From Streptomyces sp. XD-27 (GTDB lineage: Bacteria > Actinomycetota > Actinomycetes > Streptomycetales > Streptomycetaceae), in NCBI RefSeq assembly GCF_030553055.1, contig NZ_CP130713.1, forward strand, positions 1,798,001 to 1,862,000: DNA of 64,000 bases. Reading direction: 5' to 3'. Each line of letters starts with the position of its first letter. The stretch's first letter is position 1. Below are positions 44,891 through 53,063 of the stretch, piece by piece. The notes under the pieces are model-generated. The model saw only the letters and a program-made list of their open reading frames with translations. It had not been told where the DNA came from and did no database searches. A program made the position numbers and the translations under genes.

Positions 44891-46311
44891 CGCCCGGCGA
44901 CCTCACCCTCACCATCGAGCAGCGCCTGCGCGATCCGCTCCAGACCGACCGACCTGGATGCCTTCACCAGCACGACGTCCCCCGGGCGCAGCTCGCTGCG
45001 CAACAGATCGACCGCCGCCTGCACGTCGGACACGTGCACCGACTCCTCACCCCACGAACCCTCGTTCTTGGCGCCCATGTCGAGCCAGGCGGCCTCCCGG
45101 CCGCCGACCGCCACGAGCTTGCTGACGTTGAGCCGGACGGCCAGCCGCCCGACCGCGTCGTGCTCGGCGAGTGACTCCTCGCCCAGCTCGGCCATCTGGC
45201 CCAGCACCGCCCACGTACGACCCCCCTGAGCCCGGGTGGACCGGCCCATGGCGACCAGCGCGCGCAGCGCGGCTCGCATGGAGTCGGGGTTCGCGTTGTA
45301 GGCGTCGTTGACGACCGTCACGCCGTCCGCGCGCTCGGTGACCTCCATCCGCCAGCGGGAGAGCTGTCCCGCCTCGGAGAGCGCCACGGCGATCTCCCCA
45401 GCGGACATGCCCAACGCATGGGCGACGGCGGCCGCGGCGAGCGCGTTCGACACGTGGTGCTCACCGTACAGGCGCAAGGTCACGTCGCTGCACCCGGTGG
45501 GGGTGTGAAGCGTGAAGGCGGGCTGACCTTCCGTAGTGAGCCGGACATTCTCGGCGCGTACGTCGGCGTCCTCGGCCTCGCCGAACAGCAGTACGTGGGC
45601 CTTGGTGCGGGTCCGCATGGCGCGGACGATCGGATCGTCGGCGTTGAGCACCGCGATCCCGCCCTCGTCGGCGAGCGGAAGCGCCTCGATCAGCTCGCCC
45701 TTGGCCTCGGCGATCTGGTCGCGGCCGCCGAACTCGCCGAGGTGGGCGGTGCCGACGTTGAGGACCACGCCGATCCGCGGCGGGGTGAGCTCGGTGAGGT
45801 AGCGGATGTGGCCGACGCCGCGGGCGCCCATCTCCAGCACGAGGTGCCGGGTGCCGGTGTCGGCGAGGAGCGCGGTCAGCGGCAGACCGATCTCGTTGTT
45901 GAGCGAGCCGGGGGTCCAGACCGTGGGCGCGCTCCGCTGGAGCAGCTGCGCGATCAGGTCCTTGGTGCTGGTCTTGCCCGCCGAGCCGGTGAGGGCCACC
46001 ACGGTGGTGCCCAGCCGCTCGACGACGGCGCGGGCCAGCGCCCCCAGGGCGCGCTCGACGTCGTCCACGACGATCGCGGGGACGCCGACGGGGCGGGCGG
46101 CCAGCACGGCTGCCGCGCCCGCCTCGACGGCGCGCTGCGCGTAGTCGTGGCCGTCGACGCGCTCTCCGACGAAGGCCGCGAAGAGGCCGCCCGGCCGTAC
46201 CTCGCGGGAGTCGATCACGACCGGGCCCGTCACGCGCAGCTCGAGGTCCGGTATGTCGTGAGGCCGTCCGCCGGTGATGCCGGTGATCTCGGCGAGGGAC
46301 AGTGCGATCAC
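44887..46311 (-). CDS. murF: UDP-MurNAc-tripeptide:D-Ala-D-Ala ligase MurF
   Basis: A 474-residue Mur ligase. VVIDSREVRPGGLFAAFVGERVDGHDY is the N-terminal domain mark, ALTGSAGKTSTKDL the ATP loop, NNEIGLPLT and EMGARGVGHI the central domain, and VVNDAYNANPDSMRAAL the C-terminal Mur box. It adds D-Ala-D-Ala to UDP-MurNAc-tripeptide. GTG 46311 has GGAGG six bases upstream. The stop overlaps the mraY ATG. Confidence 0.96.
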   Translation of the reverse strand: MIALSLAEITGITGGRPHDIPDLELRVTGPVVIDSREVRPGGLFAAFVGERVDGHDYAQRAVEAGAAAVLAARPVGVPAIVVDDVERALGALARAVVERLGTTVVALTGSAGKTSTKDLIAQLLQRSAPTVWTPGSLNNEIGLPLTALLADTGTRHLVLEMGARGVGHIRYLTELTPPRIGVVLNVGTAHLGEFGGRDQIAEAKGELIEALPLADEGGIAVLNADDPIVRAMRTRTKAHVLLFGEAEDADVRAENVRLTTEGQPAFTLHTPTGCSDVTLRLYGEHHVSNALAAAAVAHALGMSAGEIAVALSEAGQLSRWRMEVTERADGVTVVNDAYNANPDSMRAALRALVAMGRSTRAQGGRTWAVLGQMAELGEESLAEHDAVGRLAVRLNVSKLVAVGGREAAWLDMGAKNEGSWGEESVHVSDVQAAVDLLRSELRPGDVVLVKASRSVGLERIAQALLDGEGEVAGR

Positions 46312-46369
46312 TGGTCACCTCCGGCGGTACAGAGCTGCCTGGCGGCGGCTGGTGGGCGCATGCGTTCTG

Positions 46370-48097
46370 TCATCCCTGATCGTGAGGGTGCGATGCCGGG
46401 TGGGCGGGTGGGAGAGAGTCGTGGGAGGTAAGCGCTTCGTGGTCGGCGGCCCTGGCCCGCTCGATGGCCTGGCGCAGCACCTGGCGGTCGTCGAAGGGGC
46501 GGATCACGCCGGCGATGTCCTGGCCCTGCTCGTGGCCCTTGCCCGCGACGAGGACGGTGTCGCCGGGCTCGGCGCGGGCCACGGCGGCGGCGATGGCGGC
46601 GGCACGGTCGGCGTCCACCACCACCTCGCCGCGCTCGTGGGCGGGCACCTCGGCGGCGCCGGCGAGCATCGTGGCGAGGATCGCGAGGGGGTCCTCGGAG
46701 CGGGGGTTGTCGGAGGTGAGCACGGCGGTGTCGGCGTACCGGGCGACCGCGGCGCCCATCGGGGCGCGCTTGTGCGGGTCGCGGTCGCCGCCGCAGCCGA
46801 GGACGGCGTGCAGCCGGCCCTTGGTGACCTTGCGCAGCGCGCGCAGGACCGATTCGACGGCGTCGGTCTTGTGGGCGTAGTCGACGACCGCGAGGTACGG
46901 CTGTCCGGCGTCCACCCGCTCCAGCCGGCCGGGCACGCCGGGTACGGCGGCGACGCCGTCGGCCGCGGTCTGCGGGTCGACTCCGGCGGCCACGAGGGCG
47001 GTGACGGCGGCGAGCGCGTTGGCGACGTTGAACGGGCCGGGGATCGGGGACGCGGCCCGGACGCGCTCACCCTTCGGCCCCAGGATGGTGAACGTGGAGC
47101 CGAGCGCGCCGACCTCGACGTCCGCGGCGCGCCAGTCGGCGTCCGGGTGGCCCTCGGCCGAGAAGGTGGTGACCGGGACCTCGGCGAGCCCGACCAGCCG
47201 CTTGCCGTACTCGTCGTCGTAGTTGACGACCGCGGCGCGGCTGCGGGCCTTGGTGAACAGCTGCGCCTTGGCCTGGAAGTAGTCGTCCATGCCGGAGTGG
47301 AACTCCATGTGCTCCGGGCTGAGGTTGTTGAAGACGGCGACGTCGAAGACGCAGCCGTCCACCCGGCCCAGGACCAGGGCGTGGCTGGAGACCTCCATCA
47401 CCACGGAGCGGACGTCGCGCTCGCGCATGACGGCGAACAGCGCCTGGAGGTCGGTGGCCTCCGGCGTGGTGCGCTCGGACTTGACGCGCTCGTCGCCGAT
47501 CCGGGTCTCGACGGTGCCGATGAGGCCGGCCAGTCCCTGTGCTCCCGCCGCGGCGCGCAGCCCGCCCTCGATGAGGTACGCGGTGGTGGTCTTGCCGGAC
47601 GTGCCGGTGATGCCGATCTGGAGCAGGTCCCGGCCCGGTTCGCCGTAGATGGTGGCCGCCAGGGCACCCATCCGGGCCCGCGGGTCCGGCACGGTGAGGA
47701 CCGGCAGCCCGGTGGCGGCGGCGCGGTCGGCGCCGGCCGGGTCGGTCAGCACGCCGACGGCGCCGAGGTCGGCGGCCTGGGCGGCGAAGTCCGCGCCGTG
47801 GAAGCGGGCGCCGGGCAGCGCGGCGTACAGGTCGCCGGGGCGTACCGCCCTCGAGTCATGGGTGATCCCGGTGACCGGCTTCCCTGCCGGCGCCTCGACG
47901 CCGAGCTGATCGCCCAGCTCCGCGAACGGGACGGGGCGGACCTGGCGGGGCCGGGGCGCTCCCGGGTGAACCGCGGGAGCGTCCGGCTGGGAGGTTTGAG
48001 ACTGATCAGCGTGGGGCACGGCCGTGAGCGTACCGGGCGTACCCGCCTCGCCGCGAAATGGGCCGCGATTCCCGGGCGAGGGCGTGATCGTCGTCAC
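46370..48097 (-). CDS. murE: UDP-MurNAc-dipeptide:diaminopimelate ligase MurE
   Basis: A 575-residue Mur ligase. GITHDSRAVRPGDLYAALPGARFHGADF opens domain 1, GITGTSGKTTTAYLIE is the ATP loop, and VVDYAHKTDAVESVL with TSDNPRSEDPLAI belongs to the last domain. DNPR is the motif of diaminopimelate-adding enzymes; in Streptomyces the isomer is LL-DAP. The first 50 residues are a poorly conserved Pro/Gln-rich extension. GTG 48097 lies 11 bases after the ftsI stop, with GAGGGG seven bases upstream. Confidence 0.95.
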   Translation of the reverse strand: MTTITPSPGNRGPFRGEAGTPGTLTAVPHADQSQTSQPDAPAVHPGAPRPRQVRPVPFAELGDQLGVEAPAGKPVTGITHDSRAVRPGDLYAALPGARFHGADFAAQAADLGAVGVLTDPAGADRAAATGLPVLTVPDPRARMGALAATIYGEPGRDLLQIGITGTSGKTTTAYLIEGGLRAAAGAQGLAGLIGTVETRIGDERVKSERTTPEATDLQALFAVMRERDVRSVVMEVSSHALVLGRVDGCVFDVAVFNNLSPEHMEFHSGMDDYFQAKAQLFTKARSRAAVVNYDDEYGKRLVGLAEVPVTTFSAEGHPDADWRAADVEVGALGSTFTILGPKGERVRAASPIPGPFNVANALAAVTALVAAGVDPQTAADGVAAVPGVPGRLERVDAGQPYLAVVDYAHKTDAVESVLRALRKVTKGRLHAVLGCGGDRDPHKRAPMGAAVARYADTAVLTSDNPRSEDPLAILATMLAGAAEVPAHERGEVVVDADRAAAIAAAVARAEPGDTVLVAGKGHEQGQDIAGVIRPFDDRQVLRQAIERARAADHEALTSHDSLPPAHPASHPHDQG

Positions 48098-48108
48098 GGC
48101 GCGTCCCC

Positions 48109-50127
48109 TCAGGTGCCCGGGGAGTAGCTCACGGGCAGCCGCGCCGAGGGCTTGCCGGACGGCGCGACCCGCAGCGTCTTCAGTGCGAACTCCATGACCT
48201 GTTTGTACACCGGGCCGCAGACCTGGCCACCGAAGTAGCTGCCCTTGGTCGGGTTCTGGACGGCGCAGTAGACGGTGACCCGCGGCTCGTCGGCGGGCGC
48301 GAACCCGGCGAACGAGGCGGTGTACCCGTGGTAGCGGCCGGTGCGCGGATCCACCCGGTTGGAGGTGCCGGTCTTCCCCGCGACCCGGTAGCCGGGGATC
48401 TTGGCCCTGGCGCCGGTGCCCTCCCGGTCGTCCACGACGGACTCCAGCATGGTGGCCAGCGTCTTCGCGGTGTCCTTGCTGACCACGCGGGTGCGCTGGG
48501 AGGCGGGGGCGGGGGTGAACCCGCCGTCGGCGTCCTTGGTGCCGCGCACCAGCGACGGTGCGATGCGCTCGCCGCCGTTGGCGATGGTGGAGTAGACGGA
48601 GGCGGCCTGCACGGCGTTGAGGGACAGGCCCTGGCCGAACGGGATCGTGTACTGCTGGGAGGCGCTCCAGTCGCGCGGTGCGGCCAGGATGCCCGAGGTC
48701 TCGCCGGGGAAGCCGAGTCCCGTGGGCCTGCCGATGCCGAATTTCCGCAGGTAGGAGTAGAGGACCTGGTTGGCCTCCCGCTGGGTCCTGCCCAGCTGTT
48801 CCACGGCCAGGATGGTGCCGATGTTGCTGGACTTGGCGAGCACGCCGTTGAGGGTGAGGAACCAGGTGGCGTGGTCGATGTCGTCGGCGAAGGCCCGGTC
48901 GGCGCGGGGCAGCCGGTTGGGGACCTCCACGTGGGTGTCCCAGCGCGCGGCGCCCTCCTCCAGCACGGCGGCCATCGACATCACCTTGCTGACGCTGCCG
49001 GGCTCGTAGGCGTCGGTGAGCGCGGCGTTGCCCAGCGCTTCCGAGTCGGCCCCCGACACGTCGTTGGGGTCAAAGCCGGGCGCGTTGGCCAGGGCCAGGA
49101 TCTCCCCGGTACGGGTGTCCTGGACGACGACGTAGCCGCGGTCCGCCTTGGACCGCTCGACCTGCTCGCTGATGGCGCTCTGGGCGGCCCACTGGATGTC
49201 GCGGTCGATGGTGAGCTCGACGTCGGAGCCGGGTACCGCGGGCTGCTCCTGGACGTCGGCGGTGGGCACCTGGCGGCCGCCGGACTGGGCGTAGACGCGC
49301 TTGCCGTCCTGGCCCGCCAGCTCCTTGTCGAACAGGCGCTCCACGCCCCCGGCGCCCTCGCCCTGCGCGTTGACGAAGCCCAGTATTCCGGCGGCGAGGT
49401 CTCCGTTGGGGTAGACCCGCTTGCTGTGCGCCTCCCGGTTGACCCCGGCGAGGACGTTCACGCCCTTGTGCCGGCTCGCCTTGCCCGCCAGGTCGCTCTT
49501 GAGGTCCTTGATCCGGTTCCAGACCTGCGGTGTCTGCTGGCGGGCCAGGACGACGTACTTCGACCGCGGGTTGGCGGTGAGCTTCTCGGTCAGGTCCGCC
49601 TCCGTCGCGTCGAGGATCGGCGCGAGCAGCGCGGCGGCCCGCCGCGGCGCGTCGTGGATGCCGGTGTTCTCGCGGGTGAGCAGGTCGGGGGCGGCGGTGA
49701 TGTCGTACGCGTCCACGGTGGTGGCCAGGTCGACGCCGGACCGGTCGGTGATGGTGCCGCGCTCGGCGGCGAGCCGGACCGGGATGTAGCGGTTGACGTT
49801 GGCCTTGGAGGCGTACGCGTCGGCGTCGACGGCCTGGACCTGGAGCAGCCGGACGACGAAGGCGAGCATCACCAGCGTCAGGCCGAGGGTGACCAGCCGG
49901 AGCCGGGGCCGCGGGCTGCCGAGCCGCAGAGCCTGGCTTCCCTTGCCGGTGCCGGTGCCGGGGCGGGTCGGGCGCCGGCCGGGGCGGCGTACGGCGGGGC
50001 GCGGCCGGGCCGTACCGGATTCGCCGCGCTTGCGGGCCGCCGCCTGTCCGCGGGACCGGGCGGCGCCGTCACCGCGGGGTCGCGCGGGGCGCGGGACCCG
50101 GCGCCGGGGGTCGCGTGGGGCCGTCAT
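48109..50127 (-). CDS. ftsI: Septal transpeptidase FtsI (PBP3, class B)
   Basis: A 672-residue class-B penicillin-binding protein. An Arg/Pro-rich cytoplasmic N-terminus leads to one membrane segment (LRLVTLGLTLVMLAFVVRLL), the pedestal domain (RGTITDRSGVDLA) and the transpeptidase domain. The catalytic motifs are S378xxK381 in EPGSVSKV, KSSN, and K585TG in AGKTGTS. It cross-links septal peptidoglycan with FtsW. ATG 50127 lacks a strong ribosome binding site, and 141 bases with imperfect repeats separate it from ftsL. Confidence 0.95.
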   Translation of the reverse strand: MTAPRDPRRRVPRPARPRGDGAARSRGQAAARKRGESGTARPRPAVRRPGRRPTRPGTGTGKGSQALRLGSPRPRLRLVTLGLTLVMLAFVVRLLQVQAVDADAYASKANVNRYIPVRLAAERGTITDRSGVDLATTVDAYDITAAPDLLTRENTGIHDAPRRAAALLAPILDATEADLTEKLTANPRSKYVVLARQQTPQVWNRIKDLKSDLAGKASRHKGVNVLAGVNREAHSKRVYPNGDLAAGILGFVNAQGEGAGGVERLFDKELAGQDGKRVYAQSGGRQVPTADVQEQPAVPGSDVELTIDRDIQWAAQSAISEQVERSKADRGYVVVQDTRTGEILALANAPGFDPNDVSGADSEALGNAALTDAYEPGSVSKVMSMAAVLEEGAARWDTHVEVPNRLPRADRAFADDIDHATWFLTLNGVLAKSSNIGTILAVEQLGRTQREANQVLYSYLRKFGIGRPTGLGFPGETSGILAAPRDWSASQQYTIPFGQGLSLNAVQAASVYSTIANGGERIAPSLVRGTKDADGGFTPAPASQRTRVVSKDTAKTLATMLESVVDDREGTGARAKIPGYRVAGKTGTSNRVDPRTGRYHGYTASFAGFAPADEPRVTVYCAVQNPTKGSYFGGQVCGPVYKQVMEFALKTLRVAPSGKPSARLPVSYSPGT

Positions 50128-50268
50128 ACGGCGACCGCCCGGCGTACGGCGCCGATCGGGCCTACGTCGACAGTCGCGGCGACCGGGCCTGCGTCGACGC
50201 CCGCGCCGACCGGGCCTGCGCCGACGGTGCGGCGTACGGCGGGAAGCGGCCAGGAGCGCGGCACGGCG
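50128..50268. repeat. Imperfect direct repeats between ftsL and ftsI
   Basis: The motif CGACCGGGCCTGCG(T/C)CGAC recurs about three times at roughly 30-base spacing, with GGCGTACGGCG at both ends. No convincing gene is present; a 36-codon frame overlapping the ftsL stop is not persuasive. Confidence 0.55.
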
Positions 50269-50724
50269 TCACCTCCCGGAGGTCGGGACGGACAGCACGG
50301 GCAGGGCGGGCGCCGGACCCGCGGACGGCCTGGGGGCCGGCAGCGAGACCTGCGGCGCGGCGGGGGCGAACAGCGTGGCGGGCAGACCGTCGGCCGCCTG
50401 CGGGACGCCGCGCACCGCGCCGTCCGGGCCGATGAAGACCGGGCTGCCGCCGGGCACCAGACCCAGTTCGCGGGCGCGGCGCTCCAGTGCGTCGGGGGCC
50501 GAGAGCTGGTCCACCTCCTGCTGCAGCGCCTGCCGCTCGTCGGTGAGCTCCGTGGTCTGCTTCTCCAGCCGGTCGAGTTCGAAGGAGCCCTGATTGAGGG
50601 CCGAGTTGAGCACCAGCAGGCTGATCAGCCCGGCGCCGAGCAGCGCCACGACGAGCAGGACGAACGGGGTCCGCTTGGCGGCCGCCGCGCCCGATGCCCC
50701 CGACAGGCTCACCATTCCCCCCAT
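50269..50724 (-). CDS. ftsL: Cell division protein FtsL-like
   Basis: A 151-residue bitopic protein by position and architecture: short N-terminus, one membrane segment (FVLLVVALLGAGLISLLVLNSAL), then a leucine-zipper-like coiled coil (FELDRLEKQTTELTDERQALQQEVDQLSAPDALERRARELGLV) and a Pro/Ala-rich tail. FtsL proteins show little sequence conservation; placement between rsmH and ftsI supports the call. Three starts lie close together (ATG 50724, ATG 50715, GTG 50712) behind G-rich runs; the choice is uncertain. Confidence 0.85.
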   Translation of the reverse strand: MGGMVSLSGASGAAAAKRTPFVLLVVALLGAGLISLLVLNSALNQGSFELDRLEKQTTELTDERQALQQEVDQLSAPDALERRARELGLVPGGSPVFIGPDGAVRGVPQAADGLPATLFAPAAPQVSLPAPRPSAGPAPALPVLSVPTSGR

Positions 50725-50818
50725 CCCCCCTCGTTCCCCCGCGGGCTGCGTTCCGCTGCCGCCGCGTTCCTCCGCGGGCCTCGTCCCGCTGCCGTCGCGT
50801 CGTCGCCCGCGCCCGCGC

Positions 50819-51777
50819 TCACGCCACGTCCTCGCGGATGCGCTGGGCGCCGCGCAGCCGCGCCGGGGCGGCGCGCCGGTTCTCCGCGACCTCCTCCTCC
50901 GTGGGCAGCTCGGCGCCGCGCGTCAGCAGTTTCAGGCGCGGCTGGTAGCGCTCGGGGACGACCGGCAGCCCGGGGGGCGCGGTGTTCGCCGCACCCGCCG
51001 CGAAGACCTGCTTGACCAGGCGGTCCTCCAGCGAGTGGTACGACAGGACGGCGATCCGGCCGCCCACGGCCAGGGCCGAGACGGCCGCCGGGATCGCGCG
51101 CTCCAGGACCGCGAGCTCGCCGTTGACCTCGATCCGCAGCGCCTGGAAGGTGCGCTTGGCCGGGTTGCCCCGGTGCGCTTGGCGGCCTGCGGGAGCGCGG
51201 TGCGGATCAGCTCCACGAGCCGGGCGCTGTTGCTGAACGGTTCCTTCTCGCGCTCCCGGACCACCGCTTCCACGATCTTCCGGGCGAACTTCTCCTCGCC
51301 GTAGGTGCGCAGAATGCGGACCAGCTCACCGGGCGGATAGGTGTTGAGCACCTCGGCGGCGCTGATCCCGGTCGTCTGGTCCATGCGCATGTCCAGGGGC
51401 GCGTCCTGGGCGTACGCGAAGCCGCGGTCGGCCTCGTCCAGTTGCATGGAGGAGACGCCGAGGTCGAAGAGGATGCCCTGGACCCGGGGGATGCCCAGCC
51501 GATCCAGGACCTCCGGCAGCTCGTCGTAGACGGCGTGGACGAGCGTCGCCCGGTCGCCGTAGGGAGCCAGCCGTTCGGCCGAGAGCTCGAGCGCGGCCGG
51601 GTCCCGGTCGAGTGCGACCAGTCGGGCGGCGGGGAAGGTGGCGAGCAGCGCCTCGCTGTGCCCGCCCAGGCCGAGCGTGCAGTCCACCACGACCGCACCG
51701 GGCTGGGCGAGGGCGGGAGCGAGCATGTCCAGGCACCGCTGGAGCATGACGGGAACGTGGAGAGCGTTGCTGCTCAT
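50819..51777 (-). pseudogene. rsmH: 16S rRNA m4C1402 methyltransferase RsmH gene with a one-base frameshift
   Basis: From ATG 51777 the protein reads as normal Rsm[81 protein letters not shown], to LPQAAKRTG. It then shifts frame. The other frame continues with the expected [22 protein letters not shown] sequence and ends with [21 protein letters not shown] and REDVA. The break is at the CCCC run 51168-51171; a fifth C would restore one frame of 319 residues. The enzyme methylates C1402 of 16S rRNA and is not essential in other bacteria, so either a real mutation or a homopolymer sequencing error is possible. Confidence 0.85.
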
Positions 51778-51971
51778 GCGCCCTTCTGAGGTCCGGCGCG
51801 CAGGTACGTACCGCCTGGTCCCCACCCGCTCTGAAGGGGAAGCGGCCTTCTGGCGCCGGGGAAGAGGCGTCAGGCGACCGGGAGCGGGAGGAGGCCGAGT
51901 GGTACGTACGCGCCGCGCACGCGTAGGTGTTCGGGATCCTGAGGGGAGCGTCACGCCTCCCACTTCGCGTC

Positions 51972-51999
51972 ACTTTAGTCCACTCGTCCCTTCGGTCAA
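51972..51999 (-). promoter_or_regulatory. Promoter of the division/cell-wall gene run
   Basis: On the minus strand TTGACC (51994-51999) and TAAAGT (51972-51977) are separated by 16 bases, a good housekeeping-type promoter. It leaves a leader of about 190 bases before rsmH. I found no mraZ-like gene in the 395 bases between rsmH and the carbonic anhydrase gene. Confidence 0.6.
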
Positions 52000-52159
52000 C
52001 CAACCGGCCAGCGCGTCTCGCGGGCGCGCCGGATCCCGGCCGCCACCTGGACGACCGCCCCCGCACCACTCGTGTGGGTTACCTCACACAAGAGGCCGTC
52101 GCGCCTCTTTGCCTCCCTTTTGCCCGACCTCACAGGCAGCGCGTTTCCGCAGCTCCGCA

Positions 52160-52165
52160 TACCTT
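52160..52165 (+). promoter_or_regulatory. -10 box TACCTT, leaderless carbonic anhydrase promoter
   Basis: TACCTT ends seven bases before ATG 52173, which has no ribosome binding site. Confidence 0.5.
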
Positions 52166-52172
52166 CGTAACC

Positions 52173-52730
52173 ATGTCGATATCCGCGCCTCAGCCGCTGC
52201 CCCACTCAGCCGACAGCGTGTCTCGTGAAGGAGGCACGGTCACTGACCGTCTCGTCGCAGCCAACGCCCGATACGCCACCGAGTTCCACGACCCGGGGAT
52301 GGACGCCCGGCCCGTCCTGCACGTCGCCGTCGTCGCCTGTATGGACGCCCGTCTCGACCTGCACGCCGCCCTCGGCCTGCGGCTCGGTGACTGCCACACC
52401 ATCCGCAACGCGGGCGGTGTGGTCACGGACGACGTCATCCGCTCCCTCACCATCAGCCAGCGAGCGCTGGGCACCCGCAGCGTGGTGCTCATCCACCACA
52501 CCGGTTGCGGTCTGCTGAACCTCACCGAGGACTTCCGGCACGACCTGGAGGCCGAGGTCGGCCAGCGGCCGGCGTGGGCGGTGGAGGCGTTCAAGGACCT
52601 CGACAAGGACGTGCGCCAGTCCATGCAGCGCGTGCGCACCTCCCCCTTCCTGCCGCACACGGACGATGTGCGAGGCTTCGTCTTCGATGTGCACACGGGC
52701 CTGCTCCGGGAGATCGATCCGCAGGCCTGA
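52173..52730 (+). CDS. Beta-class carbonic anhydrase
   Basis: A 185-residue protein with the zinc site C56-M-D58-A-R60 and H109-T-G-C112 (CMDARLDL and HHTGCGLL). It interconverts CO2 and bicarbonate. The core is that of the short actinobacterial beta class. The first 25 residues are not conserved-looking, and AAGGAGG is found inside the coding sequence (about 52228-52234), so translation might also begin near residue 25, but no ATG or GTG stands at the right distance there. Confidence 0.88.
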   Translation: MSISAPQPLPHSADSVSREGGTVTDRLVAANARYATEFHDPGMDARPVLHVAVVACMDARLDLHAALGLRLGDCHTIRNAGGVVTDDVIRSLTISQRALGTRSVVLIHHTGCGLLNLTEDFRHDLEAEVGQRPAWAVEAFKDLDKDVRQSMQRVRTSPFLPHTDDVRGFVFDVHTGLLREIDPQA

Positions 52731-52915
52731 GTTCGAACAGGCAGCCGTTGCCGCGGCGGTCTCGGCGCTTCGCCCGGAGTTATCCACAGGCGAGTGACGG
52801 GATTGCCGCGGTGACGGCAAGATTGCGTACGTACATCCCCACCGCGGCAGCGGAGGGACCGGTGTACGCGTTTCGGGGTGGGCCGGTCCGTGTCCAAGGC
52901 GTCGGCCCTGGGGTA

Positions 52916-52942
52916 TCCCCTGCTCCTCGCGAGCGTGGGGAA
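52916..52942. repeat. Hairpin upstream of the moxR start
   Basis: CCCC-t-GCTC and GAGC-gt-GGGG arms form an imperfect hairpin in the moxR leader, just before GAGGAGG (52948-52954). It is another short GC element and could affect moxR expression. Confidence 0.4.
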
Positions 52943-52959
52943 GGGCCGAGGAGGGCCGG

Positions 52960-53030
52960 GTGACGACCTATGACGAGCGGGCGAGCCATGGGGGTGCCCC
53001 CAGTCGGGCGGAGTCGCGACTCGGGGAGAT
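52960..53030 (+). pseudogene. Detached N-terminal start of the moxR gene, cut off by a hairpin element
   Basis: GTG 52960 has an excellent GAGGAGG five bases upstream and begins MTTYDERAS, the usual start of streptomycete MoxR proteins. The frame then enters CAT-GGGGGTGCCCCCAG and a GTCGCGAC palindrome (52987-53027) and stops at TGA 53032-53034. The MoxR body continues in another frame from LTATAERIRRSVESVIEG. The extra sequence is 2 modulo 3; removing about 35 bases would rejoin the two. Confidence 0.6.
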
Positions 53031-53063
53031 CTGACCGCCACGGCGGAGCGGATCCGCCGTTCG

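Noticed and set aside
50162..50272. A 36-codon minus-strand frame whose GTG overlaps the ftsL stop
   Set aside because: Only Arg/Ala/Ser-rich repeats from the direct-repeat region, no conserved feature and no ribosome binding site.
51778..52172. An mraZ gene upstream of rsmH
   Set aside because: No frame in this interval shows an MraZ/AbrB-type sequence; only promoters and leader sequence are visible.
52780..52788. TTATCCACA, a DnaA-box match
   Set aside because: A single copy far from oriC genes such as dnaA or dnaN; not enough for an origin or a regulatory claim.
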